Shown in pieces: positions 1 to 6,777 of a stretch of 9,629 nt of DNA. A program made the translations under genes and the position numbers. The stretch covers positions 1-9,629 of the forward strand of contig JAHJZL010000073.1 of NCBI GenBank assembly GCA_018826405.1. The letters run 5' to 3'. A model generated the notes under the pieces. It searched no databases. It saw only the letters and a program-made list of their open reading frames with translations, and was not told where the DNA came from. Each line of letters opens with the position of its first letter. Positions within the stretch are counted from its first letter, which is position 1. This DNA is from Patescibacteria group bacterium (GTDB lineage Bacteria > Patescibacteriota > Minisyncoccia > Phycocordibacterales > Phycocordibacteraceae).

Positions 1-390
1 GTGGATCATGAGCGGCTTATCAGTCTTAAGCGCAAGCTCAACATGTTGCTCAAACACTTCCCGCTGTCGTTTCTTTTCTTGCTCCGGGTCTTCAGGACGA
101 TAGTTATCTAGTCCACACTCTCCAATAGCTACAACCTTTGGATCTTGGGCAAGCTTAAGAAAAAGGTCTTCGTTAAAAGGCTCTTCTGGCGTGTCATTTG
201 GGTGCAGTCCTACTGAAGCCCACAGATGCGGGTGTTCCTGCACGAGCTCAATTGCTGCCTTGGTTGAAGCTGTGTCCACTCCAACAACGAGCCCACCAAA
301 CTCTTCCCCACGCATTCTTTCTATAATTTGGTCTCTGTCTTCTGAAAACCGATCAAACTGAATATGGCAGTGCGCATCAAAGTATTTCAT
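1..390 (-). CDS. tatD: TatD-family metal-dependent hydrolase/DNase (3' end cut by window edge)
   Basis: Only the first 130 codons are in the window; TatD proteins are usually about 255-265 residues. My translation begins MKYFDAHCHIQFD, giving the first metal-binding pair H7 and H9 of the TIM-barrel amidohydrolase fold. It continues through VVGVDT and SVGLHPND to VAIGECGLDNYR, where E91 is the expected third metal ligand, and ends at DKPLMIH, whose final His (residue 130) is another expected ligand. TatD proteins are cytoplasmic Mg-dependent 3'-5' exonucleases linked to DNA repair and nucleic-acid turnover; some relatives act as D-aminoacyl-tRNA deacylases, and the substrate cannot be told from this fragment. 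The ATG is fixed by the in-frame metG stop three bases upstream, so translation is probably coupled to metG; no Shine-Dalgarno is visible. The metG-tatD order is common in other bacteria. Confidence 0.93.
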   Translation of the reverse strand, partial: MKYFDAHCHIQFDRFSEDRDQIIERMRGEEFGGLVVGVDTASTKAAIELVQEHPHLWASVGLHPNDTPEEPFNEDLFLKLAQDPKVVAIGECGLDNYRPEDPEQEKKRQREVFEQHVELALKTDKPLMIH

Positions 391-393
391 ACG

Positions 394-1821
394 TTATGGG
401 AGGCGTAGAAAAAGATTCTCTGGCTTTGTGTTTGCGAGAACCGCTTCTTTAATCCGAGCGCTTGTTTCAGGCATGAACGGCGCAAGCAGACGGCCAATAC
501 TATAAAGTTCACGCACTAGAAGCTTGATGCTTTCCTTGCCTGCCTCAGGATCTGTCTTAACTAACTTAAATGGTTCTTCCTTCGTAATCTGTTCATCTAA
601 CCCCTGAATCTTTGCCCATATGAGATCCATAGCTTGGTTAAATTCAAATCCATCTAAGTGTTTCCAGTACGCAGCATCGAAATCTTCTTTGCCTGGGTGC
701 GCCATTCCTCCTTCTAGATGGGCCTCAGCAAGCTTCATAATGCGTGCCACAAGGTTTCCAAGCCCGTTTACCAGGTTTGCTGTGTACCACTCATCCAGGC
801 GCTCCCACGTAACGTCTGTGTCCTCTGTAGGGTGCACATGCCGCAAGAGTACATAGCGAGTTGCTTCAGTGCCATATTTCTCAACGAGCTCGTATGGACT
901 AATAACATTGCCAAGGGACTTAGACATGCGCTGCCCTCCTGAATTAATGAAGCCATGATAGAAGACCTGGTCTGTATTCTTAATGCCCGCGGAGCAGAGC
1001 ATTGCCTGCCAAATCAGGGACTGAAAGCGCACCTGGTCTTTTCCTGCAATCTGAAGCGTTGACCCATTAACCCAAAACTTCTCATAAAGTCCTTCCTTGT
1101 CCGCCGGCCACCCGAGTGTTGAGAGATAGCTCGTAAGTGCATCAAACCAAACATACATAACCTGAGTGTCGTCTCCAGGCACAGGAACTCCCCAGGAAAG
1201 CTTTTCCTTCTTTCTCGAAATACTAAAATCTTCAAGTCCCTCAGAAACAAAACGAACTGCCTCTTCTCTTCTCCATCCCGGAACAATTGAACTTGGCTTC
1301 TCGAGCATAGAGAGCAGGCGCTCTGCATACTTTGAAAAAGCAAAGAAGTAATTCTCTTCAGTTCGCTCCTCAAGCGTTAGCCCTGGGTGGAGTACGCAAA
1401 CTCCTCCCTCAAGCTCTCGTTCAGTCTTATACGCCTCGCACCCAACACAATACAGACCTGTGTATGACTTCTTATAGATATCGCCTGCATCCATGCAGCG
1501 TCTCCACATTTCCTGCGCAGCTTCTTGGTGTGCCTGGTCTGTTGTGCGAATAAAATGGTCTGTTGAAAGACCAAGCACTTCTTTAAGCTTCTCTACTTCA
1601 TGTGCGTAATGATCAACATAGTCTTGCGCGCTCTTCCCTGCGCGCTCAGCCGCTTCCCAAATCTTTTGTCCATGCTCATCTGTGCCTGTAGAGAAAAACA
1701 CCTCTTCTCCACGAAGTCTCCACGTGCGAGCTAACACATCAGCCTCAAGAATCTCAAGCGCAAATCCAATGTGAGGATCGGCGTTCACGTACGGAAGAGT
1801 TGTAGTGATATAGCGAGCCAT
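394..1821 (-). CDS. metG: Methionyl-tRNA synthetase
   Basis: Class I synthetase that charges tRNA-Met, including the initiator, in the cytoplasm. From the ATG at 1821 it has 475 residues. The Rossmann core carries the signature HIGF at 17-20 (HIGH in most relatives) and STGTDEHGQK at 44-53. A connective-peptide zinc knuckle has ligands C125, C128, C142 and H145 in YCVGCEAY...CVLH, followed by EENYFF. The class I loop is RMSKS at 298-302. The helical anticodon-binding domain covers roughly 340-475. There is no C-terminal EMAP/Trbp111-type tRNA-binding domain, so this is the short form. A TTG nine bases upstream (1830) is a possible alternative start, but family alignment favours MARYITTT. The gap to the upstream AI-2E gene is 14 bases; no Shine-Dalgarno is seen. 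The block AGKDQVRFQSLIWQAML differs from the more usual GKDIxRFHxIYWPA, which I read as a lineage variant rather than damage. Confidence 0.97.
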   Translation of the reverse strand: MARYITTTLPYVNADPHIGFALEILEADVLARTWRLRGEEVFFSTGTDEHGQKIWEAAERAGKSAQDYVDHYAHEVEKLKEVLGLSTDHFIRTTDQAHQEAAQEMWRRCMDAGDIYKKSYTGLYCVGCEAYKTERELEGGVCVLHPGLTLEERTEENYFFAFSKYAERLLSMLEKPSSIVPGWRREEAVRFVSEGLEDFSISRKKEKLSWGVPVPGDDTQVMYVWFDALTSYLSTLGWPADKEGLYEKFWVNGSTLQIAGKDQVRFQSLIWQAMLCSAGIKNTDQVFYHGFINSGGQRMSKSLGNVISPYELVEKYGTEATRYVLLRHVHPTEDTDVTWERLDEWYTANLVNGLGNLVARIMKLAEAHLEGGMAHPGKEDFDAAYWKHLDGFEFNQAMDLIWAKIQGLDEQITKEEPFKLVKTDPEAGKESIKLLVRELYSIGRLLAPFMPETSARIKEAVLANTKPENLFLRLP

Positions 1822-1835
1822 TGCGTACAAACAGA

Positions 1836-2885
1836 CTAAAGTTGAATATGCTTCTTGCGCTCAACGTCTCCCAGGAACTCTCTAAGCGCTGCCGCAAGCG
1901 GAATGGAGAGAAGGACACCAAGGAATCCCGCGAGACTGCCCCCAACAATAAGCGCCAGAATAACGAGTAGAGGCGGGATGCCTACGACCTTGTTCACCAC
2001 AAGCGGATAGATAAGGTGAGCCTCAAACTGATTCACGATAAAGAAGAGTCCTGCCACAATTACTGCAAGCGTGACTCCTCCTGAGGCAAAGGCCACAACA
2101 ACGCCCAAAATACCTGCAATAAAGGACCCAAAGATTGGGATCAGGTCTAGAATTGCAGCAATAACGGCAAGCAACAGAGCATACGGAACGCCCAGAATAA
2201 GCAGCCCTAAGTACACAATTACACCCACTATAATCGACAGCAGTAATTGGCCCTGCATCCACTGCCCAATCTTCTTCTTCGCGCGGAGCCACAGCCCCAC
2301 AACATAATCCTCATGTTTGGCAGGAGTCATCAGACGAACGAAATCGTCTATGCCTGTCTCTTGGATTGCGAAATAAAACGACAGCACAACTACCAATATC
2401 AGTGCAAAGATACCGCCAAAGAATGTAGACAAGACGCGCACTGCTCCGCCAGTAGTGTCTGCAAAGGCAGACTGGAACGCAAACAGCGTATCAAAGATAG
2501 ATTGCGCCTGATCTGGTGCTGCAGCAGTACGGGCAGTTGTTGTAAGGGCCGAGAACGGTGCTGGGATATTAAGCGTATCTAGATATTGCGGAGCTGTTGA
2601 AAGAAAGCCCTGCGCATCGTCAAGAACGGGCGGGAGAAAGAAGTACACAATTGCAAACAGAGACCCGAATACGGCTACATACATGCCCGTAACTGCAAGA
2701 ACGCGAGGTATTCTCCTTTTCCTAAAGAACGCCACGCCAGGCTCAATTGCAGAGGCAATGACAATTGCTGTAAGCACGAGGAGCGCAAGGTCTCGCAGCG
2801 TCCACAGCGCAAAAGCTGCTGCTCCAATAAGAATCGCAGTAATAATTGTGCCCGGTGTGATAGTTATGGAGACGTTTTTGTGCAT
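1836..2885 (-). CDS. AI-2E/PerM family multi-pass membrane protein
   Basis: Polytopic inner-membrane protein of 349 residues, the usual family length. Hydrophobic segments lie at about 12-30, 32-47, 64-85, 155-175, 212-232, 235-268, 270-287 and 303-335. The soluble loop at about 88-150 sits between the N-terminal hairpin and the core. Family landmarks are DLIPIFGSFIAGI (247-259) and the C-terminal GIPPLLVILALIVGG...LLSIPLAAALREF (302-337). Members have been described as autoinducer-2 exporters, Na+/H+ antiporters or permeases; the substrate cannot be assigned here, and no AI-2 synthesis gene is in view. The ATG is preceded by an open stretch back to the glyS stop, 39 bases upstream, with no in-frame ATG, GTG or TTG, so this start is the best one. 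An AGGAGA lies 28 bases upstream, too far to serve this ATG. A -10-like TAGTAT ends 7 bases before it. Confidence 0.9.
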   Translation of the reverse strand: MHKNVSITITPGTIITAILIGAAAFALWTLRDLALLVLTAIVIASAIEPGVAFFRKRRIPRVLAVTGMYVAVFGSLFAIVYFFLPPVLDDAQGFLSTAPQYLDTLNIPAPFSALTTTARTAAAPDQAQSIFDTLFAFQSAFADTTGGAVRVLSTFFGGIFALILVVVLSFYFAIQETGIDDFVRLMTPAKHEDYVVGLWLRAKKKIGQWMQGQLLLSIIVGVIVYLGLLILGVPYALLLAVIAAILDLIPIFGSFIAGILGVVVAFASGGVTLAVIVAGLFFIVNQFEAHLIYPLVVNKVVGIPPLLVILALIVGGSLAGFLGVLLSIPLAAALREFLGDVERKKHIQL

Positions 2886-2892
2886 TAAGAAA

Positions 2893-2898
2893 ATACTA
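2893..2898 (-). promoter_or_regulatory. Possible -10 element (extended, leaderless) for the AI-2E gene
   Basis: On the minus strand the sequence reads TGC-TAGTAT, then seven bases, then the ATG at 2885. The TG one base before the hexamer matches an extended -10. No convincing -35 is present. If used, transcription would begin at or next to the start codon, giving a leaderless mRNA. This is a pattern match only. Confidence 0.35.
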
Positions 2899-2924
2899 GC
2901 ACAGCGCCAAGAATCTCCTATTGG

Positions 2925-4301
2925 CTACTGCAATGCCTCCTGCAGACGCACAACAACCTCCTCAATAGACAGGCGTTCCTGTTCTCCCGTGTCTCTGTGG
3001 CGCAGCGTCACGGTATCTTTGAGCTCTGGAGCTTCTCCAAGCGTGTCAAAATCAATCGTAATACAAAACGGCGTACCAATTTCATCCTGGCGTCTATATC
3101 GCTTTCCAATATTTCCGTTGTCGTCCCACGCAATAGCTGGGTGCACCTGTTGCAAACGCGCTCGAACCTCCTGCGCCTTTTCCACAAGCTCAGGCTTGTT
3201 CTTAAGAAGCGGAGAGACGAGTGCTTTAACTGGCGCAAGCTTTGCAGGAAGACGCAACACTACGCGCTCCTCTCCCCCAAGAGAATCCGTGTCGTAGGCC
3301 TTAACGAGTACTGCGAGCAGATGTCTGCCGAGACCAAACGTTGGCTCAAGAACGTGAGGGGAAACCTTTTCATTCTTCTCCTGATCCAAGTATCGCAACT
3401 CTGTACCTGATGCCTCCTCATGATTCTTAAGGTCGAAGTCTGTGCGGTATGCAAGTCCTCCAATCTCTTTAAAGCCTCCTGGATATTTGAAATAGAAATC
3501 CAAAGTGCGCTTTGAATAGTGCGCCCGCTCCTCTGCAGAGACCTCAACTTCTTTCAAGTCTTCTTCAGAAAACCCAAGCTCAGCAAACCATGCATGCATT
3601 TCCTTCTGCCAATATGCAAATTGTTCTTCCCAAGTCTTCTCGTCCAAAAAGTACTCAAGCTCCATAATCTCAAGCTCGCGTACGCGGAAGATAAACTCGC
3701 GTGGCGCAATCTCGTTCCTAAACGCTTTCCCTATCTGCGCAATGCCGAATGGAAGCTTGGGATGGTACGCATCAATAATGTTCTTAAAGTTAACAAACAT
3801 TCCTTGAGCAGTTTCAGGGCGCAAGTACGCAGCAACGTCTCCTCCCTCTATAGAACCTACAGATGTCTTAAACATCATATTAAATTGCTGCACTTCTGAG
3901 AGGGCATTTCCTTCAGGGCTCAGTATTCCCTTTTCTTTAAGAGCCGCTCCCATCTCCTCAATACTCATGCCCGTTGGATCAACTCCAGCATCTTCTAGCA
4001 GATGATCTGCGCGGTACCGCTTCTGTGTTTTCTGATCAATAACTAGTGGGTCGTTGAAAGTTGTGGTGTGCCCAGATGCTTCCCACACTCGAGGGTTCAT
4101 CAAAATAGCTGAGTCAATTCCATACATATCGTCACGCAGCTCAACAAAGCGCCGCCACCAAAGCTGCTCAATATTTTTCTTGAGCGCAAGACCGTGCGGG
4201 CCGAAATCGTATGTTCCCGCAAATCCTCCATAGATCTCAGACCCAGGAAATATAAAGCCGCGGCGCTTTGCAAATGAGACAATTGTTTCTAGAGATACCA
4301 T
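2925..4301 (-). CDS. glyS: Glycyl-tRNA synthetase, single-chain (alpha2-type)
   Basis: Class II synthetase that charges tRNA-Gly, of the homodimeric type found in archaea, eukaryotes and some bacteria rather than the alpha2beta2 type. It has 458 residues. It opens with FPGSEIYGG and YDFGPHG. Motif 1 is near 68-87 (WEASGHTTTFNDPLV). LRPETAQGMFVNF is at 160-172. Motif 2 is FRNEIAPREFIFRVRE at 194-209, followed by the ELEIMELEYF glycine-pocket region. Motif 3 is PHVLEPTFGLGRHLLA at 315-330. The anticodon-binding domain spans about 348-458. The Cys-rich zinc knuckle that some relatives carry before the FNLMF-like block is absent; this protein has no cysteine there. The start is fixed by the upstream gene's in-frame TAA nine bases before. 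Context is an operon with two other synthetases. Confidence 0.96.
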   Translation of the reverse strand: MVSLETIVSFAKRRGFIFPGSEIYGGFAGTYDFGPHGLALKKNIEQLWWRRFVELRDDMYGIDSAILMNPRVWEASGHTTTFNDPLVIDQKTQKRYRADHLLEDAGVDPTGMSIEEMGAALKEKGILSPEGNALSEVQQFNMMFKTSVGSIEGGDVAAYLRPETAQGMFVNFKNIIDAYHPKLPFGIAQIGKAFRNEIAPREFIFRVRELEIMELEYFLDEKTWEEQFAYWQKEMHAWFAELGFSEEDLKEVEVSAEERAHYSKRTLDFYFKYPGGFKEIGGLAYRTDFDLKNHEEASGTELRYLDQEKNEKVSPHVLEPTFGLGRHLLAVLVKAYDTDSLGGEERVVLRLPAKLAPVKALVSPLLKNKPELVEKAQEVRARLQQVHPAIAWDDNGNIGKRYRRQDEIGTPFCITIDFDTLGEAPELKDTVTLRHRDTGEQERLSIEEVVVRLQEALQ

Positions 4302-4307
4302 AGCTAT

Positions 4308-4313
4308 ATATTA
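4308..4313 (-). promoter_or_regulatory. Possible -10 element (leaderless) for glyS
   Basis: Minus-strand TAATAT, whose TAA is also the stop codon of the upstream gene, lies six bases before the glyS ATG. A second AT-rich hexamer, TATATA, overlaps it but is too close to the ATG. No -35 is seen. Because the stop codon contributes half of the motif, this is the weakest of the three such sites. Confidence 0.25.
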
Positions 4314-6200
4314 ACGGACCGTTCCATAATCCGCTTGGAACTGCGGGTCTGCTGGTGCCTGCGTAGTTATCTCAGGACTCGTAAACGAGATCGCCTTTTG
4401 TGTAAATCGGTCTGTTCCTGTTATTTGCTGTGCAGACATAAGTACAGGACTTGTACCGCGCTGAGAAACACTTGGCAACAGGGTCACCTGGAAGCTTATT
4501 GAGCGCACACCTGCTCCAGCAGGCACCTCGCCAGCATTCCAGGTAATACGACGAGACGTTGCGTTGTACGTTAGCGATCCGTCATTTGGACTTACGGCCC
4601 CTGTATAAGTTACGTATGAGGGCAGGGTTGCTGATACTGAAGTGTTTGCAACTGAATTAAGAGTATTGGCGAGCACCAGCTCAATTGTGTACGTGCTCTC
4701 TTTGTCAGCAACAGGCGGCCACGGCCCGGTGTTCTTAAATGCACCAATACTGCGGAGCGTACGTGCTTTAAGAGAGAGGTCTGTCCCAATCTTTATTGTT
4801 CGCACGAGCGAAGAAGATACGCTCTCAGGAACATTAGACTCCCCTACTCTTCGCCCCGACACGGATATAGTTGCCGTAACGGTTGGATTCTTTGTTCCTG
4901 CAAGCGCAGCTCCGCTCTTTGTTGAGAAGCTAAAGGATCCATTGCCAGTGTTCCCTGGCGCCAGTCGTGCGAGCTCGCTATTAGTCTCTCTACTGAAAAT
5001 CAATGTTGTGTCAGAAGAGCGATAGAACCCTCCATAAGCACTTACTGAACTAGTATCAAGTGCAGCTCCTGAAAGCTTCACCAGTATCTCTCCATCAAGA
5101 ATTGGTGTTGAAAGCGTGTTCGCCCAAGACAGTATTGCTTGTGCTTGTGAGCCTGCAGATATCACAGGAGAGGCTCCTGCATCATGATTAATAGAAAGAG
5201 ATGTAGAAAGAAACGGCTTACCGAGCGTTATTGAAGCCTCAGTTGTTGTGTATGAAACTGCGAGCAGCGGAGCTTCTTCATTTGTTCGTGTTCCTGCCGT
5301 GAACTTAAAGACTTTCTGGTCACTACTTTCTCCCGAGAGCGTCCCGCTAACCGTTATGGTTTTCTCTTCTCCTGGTGCCAGAGTTCCAACAGCAAACAAC
5401 GGGCCCTCGCCTTTGCGTGCAGTAAACCCAAATGGATACTGCGCAAGCACGGCAACATGCTCAACGGGAGTCTTTGCATTTGAACGCACCGTTACAGCAA
5501 ACGTAAGCGGTTGTCCTGCCGTTGCCTCAGTTACTGCTTCTGCTCGCACAGTGAGCGGAGATGAAGTTACTACAACTTCATACGTAGTCTCTTTCACAAA
5601 TACTGCATTTGATCCTTCTACACGGTATTCAAAGCGTACAGGAATACTAATGCGCTCATTCTCTGCGCCAAACAAGACCGCACGCACTGTCTGTTGCCCG
5701 CTCACTCCTGAATCTATATCTCCCAATGTGTCTTCAAAATGATTGAACGGCACATCTATTGATTCGCTTGAGCGCGTAGTCTCGGGGAAATCAACTGCGA
5801 GTACCGTTGAGTGGATTTGTACGGGGTTGTTATTCTGCACTGACACAAGCAAAGCTACCGAATCCCCGCTGGCAATAGCTGTTGGTGCATCTATAGAGAT
5901 TATGACTCTGTCTGTTGAAACTGATCGAGCGCCAAAGATTAGGAAATACGCCGCTCCCGCTACTGCAAGTACGAAAAATACAGCCGCAACACCTAGGAAT
6001 ACAACTGCCCACGAGATACGCGGCTTCTTCTTGGAGGTTTGCTCTGCAGGCGGAGCCCACGCAGCCGCAGGTTCAACAACGGGCTCAGTTGCAAGTTCAG
6101 GCACTACGAATTGCTCAGGCGCATCTTGTGCGTACAGTCTCCTACGCATGCGTTCAAGCGTGCTCGTGTCGTCATTTTGATCGGGCAACTCCTCAGGCAT
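4311..6200 (-). CDS. Single-pass membrane protein with Ig/DUF11-like extracellular domains, function unknown
   Basis: Residues 1-60 form a charged, Pro/Ala/Glu-rich cytoplasmic tail (many acidic residues, then KKKPR). One strong transmembrane helix follows at about 63-90. The rest, about 540 residues, is Ser/Thr/Val/Gly-rich and nearly Cys-free, typical of beta-sandwich repeats exposed outside the membrane. I divide it roughly into 98-215, 217-325, 330-470 and 473-610. The last unit, with ATLPSYVTYTG, TYNATSRRITWNAGEVPAG and SISFQVTL, looks like a DUF11/isopeptide-free surface domain. The positive-inside rule and the lack of a cleavable signal suggest a type II anchor with the C-terminus outside. 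The ATG directly follows an in-frame TGA, so no longer start is possible. It sits between recO (28-base gap) and glyS (9-base gap). A role in the envelope or in surface contact is inference; no catalytic motif is visible. Confidence 0.85.
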   Translation of the reverse strand: MPEELPDQNDDTSTLERMRRRLYAQDAPEQFVVPELATEPVVEPAAAWAPPAEQTSKKKPRISWAVVFLGVAAVFFVLAVAGAAYFLIFGARSVSTDRVIISIDAPTAIASGDSVALLVSVQNNNPVQIHSTVLAVDFPETTRSSESIDVPFNHFEDTLGDIDSGVSGQQTVRAVLFGAENERISIPVRFEYRVEGSNAVFVKETTYEVVVTSSPLTVRAEAVTEATAGQPLTFAVTVRSNAKTPVEHVAVLAQYPFGFTARKGEGPLFAVGTLAPGEEKTITVSGTLSGESSDQKVFKFTAGTRTNEEAPLLAVSYTTTEASITLGKPFLSTSLSINHDAGASPVISAGSQAQAILSWANTLSTPILDGEILVKLSGAALDTSSVSAYGGFYRSSDTTLIFSRETNSELARLAPGNTGNGSFSFSTKSGAALAGTKNPTVTATISVSGRRVGESNVPESVSSSLVRTIKIGTDLSLKARTLRSIGAFKNTGPWPPVADKESTYTIELVLANTLNSVANTSVSATLPSYVTYTGAVSPNDGSLTYNATSRRITWNAGEVPAGAGVRSISFQVTLLPSVSQRGTSPVLMSAQQITGTDRFTQKAISFTSPEITTQAPADPQFQADYGTVR

Positions 6201-6225
6201 TCACATCAGTATACCGTATGCCTGA
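6193..6225 (-). repeat. 8-bp perfect inverted repeat enclosing the DUF11-like gene's start
   Basis: Arms 6193-6200 (TCAGGCAT on the plus strand) and 6218-6225 (ATGCCTGA) are exact reverse complements separated by 17 bases. The arm at 6193-6200 is the first eight bases of the gene, start codon included. The loop contains the -10-like TATACT. It could fold as an mRNA hairpin that hides the start, or be an operator, or be chance: a few such repeats are expected in a window of this size. Confidence 0.4.
6208..6213 (-). promoter_or_regulatory. Possible -10 element (leaderless) for the DUF11-like gene
   Basis: Minus-strand TATACT, five of six matches to TATAAT, ends seven bases before the ATG at 6200. 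No good -35 (the region about 17 bases upstream reads GTCTGT) and no extended -10 TG are present. The spacing to the ATG is the same as at the AI-2E gene. There is no Shine-Dalgarno. Confidence 0.35.
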
Positions 6226-6228
6226 ATA

Positions 6229-6777
6229 CTACAGACCTGAAGCTGTGATGCCGCGATTAATACGAAGCACAATGTCCCTGCGAGCTTCGCTAGACAATTC
6301 TTCTTCAGGCACCTCAATTGAAGCGGCTCCTGCATCAAGACCGAGCTCAGACAAAATCCTAAGAGCATACACACACTCAAGCGTGTCTTGCATTGAAGAG
6401 TTTGATACTGCTATCTTCTGCAAAAACTCTTCATACACCTTAGACAAAGACTCGTGCCCCTCGCCCTGCACAAGTCTTAAAATCAGGCTCGCAACTCTGC
6501 CTGCTCGCTCACGGGATTCCCCGGAGAGTTCCTTGAACCAGTTTCTTGAAAGAAGAGCTCCAGAAAGGCGCCAGCCGTGCTTCCCACGCACTAAAGTTAC
6601 TTCCGATTGCGAAAGTGTCTGCAATGCACTTGCGAGCTTTGCTCCAGGCTTTCTCAAACCTTCTGCACGCGCACGAACGAGCCCGAAGTCTTCTGTAAGG
6701 AGTGTTACGAGCGTTGCAGCCTCTGCAAGCGGTATCCTCTGAAGCACGATTCCTTGCGTAACGTACTTATGACGCAT
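6229..6777 (-). CDS. recO: RecO-like DNA repair protein, short form
   Basis: RecO is a cytoplasmic mediator that loads RecA on SSB-coated single-stranded DNA with RecR and can anneal strands. The N-terminus (MRHKYVTQGIVLQRIPLAEA, then TLLTEDFGLVRARAEGLRKP) is a clear match to the RecO OB-fold, residues about 1-75. The rest is a helical domain including LECVYALRILSELG (133-146), the place where the family's conserved helix lies. At 182 residues it is shorter than typical RecO (about 240), and the CxxC zinc-binding element is absent; only one cysteine occurs, at 135. The stop is clean and the reading frame shows no sign of recent damage, so I take it as a reduced lineage form, not a pseudogene. 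Its ATG lies inside the end of ileS (11-base overlap), which suggests translational coupling; no Shine-Dalgarno is seen. Confidence 0.82.
   Translation of the reverse strand: MRHKYVTQGIVLQRIPLAEAATLVTLLTEDFGLVRARAEGLRKPGAKLASALQTLSQSEVTLVRGKHGWRLSGALLSRNWFKELSGESRERAGRVASLILRLVQGEGHESLSKVYEEFLQKIAVSNSSMQDTLECVYALRILSELGLDAGAASIEVPEEELSSEARRDIVLRINRGITASGL

Noticed and set aside
2914..2919. AGGAGA as the Shine-Dalgarno sequence of the AI-2E gene
   Set aside because: It is 28 bases from the ATG, and no in-frame ATG, GTG or TTG lies at a proper distance from it.
2683..3297. A 204-codon plus-strand open frame across the glyS/AI-2E junction
   Set aside because: It is antisense to two clear genes, is Ser/Arg-rich as shadow frames often are, and contains no family motif.
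2886..4310. In-frame arrangement of successive genes (DUF11-like, glyS and AI-2E; also metG and tatD) as possible stop-codon readthrough fusions
   Set aside because: Gaps divisible by three occur one time in three by chance, the starts are well placed for each family, and no readthrough context is visible.
391..6228. Rho-independent terminators, T-boxes or tRNA genes in the gaps between genes
   Set aside because: The gaps are 3-39 bases, too short for these elements, and no hairpin followed by a U-run was found.
5915..6742. A 275-codon plus-strand open frame antisense to recO and the start of the DUF11-like gene
   Set aside because: It lies opposite two well-supported genes, spans their junction, has no recognisable domain and has a composition expected from reading the complement of coding DNA.
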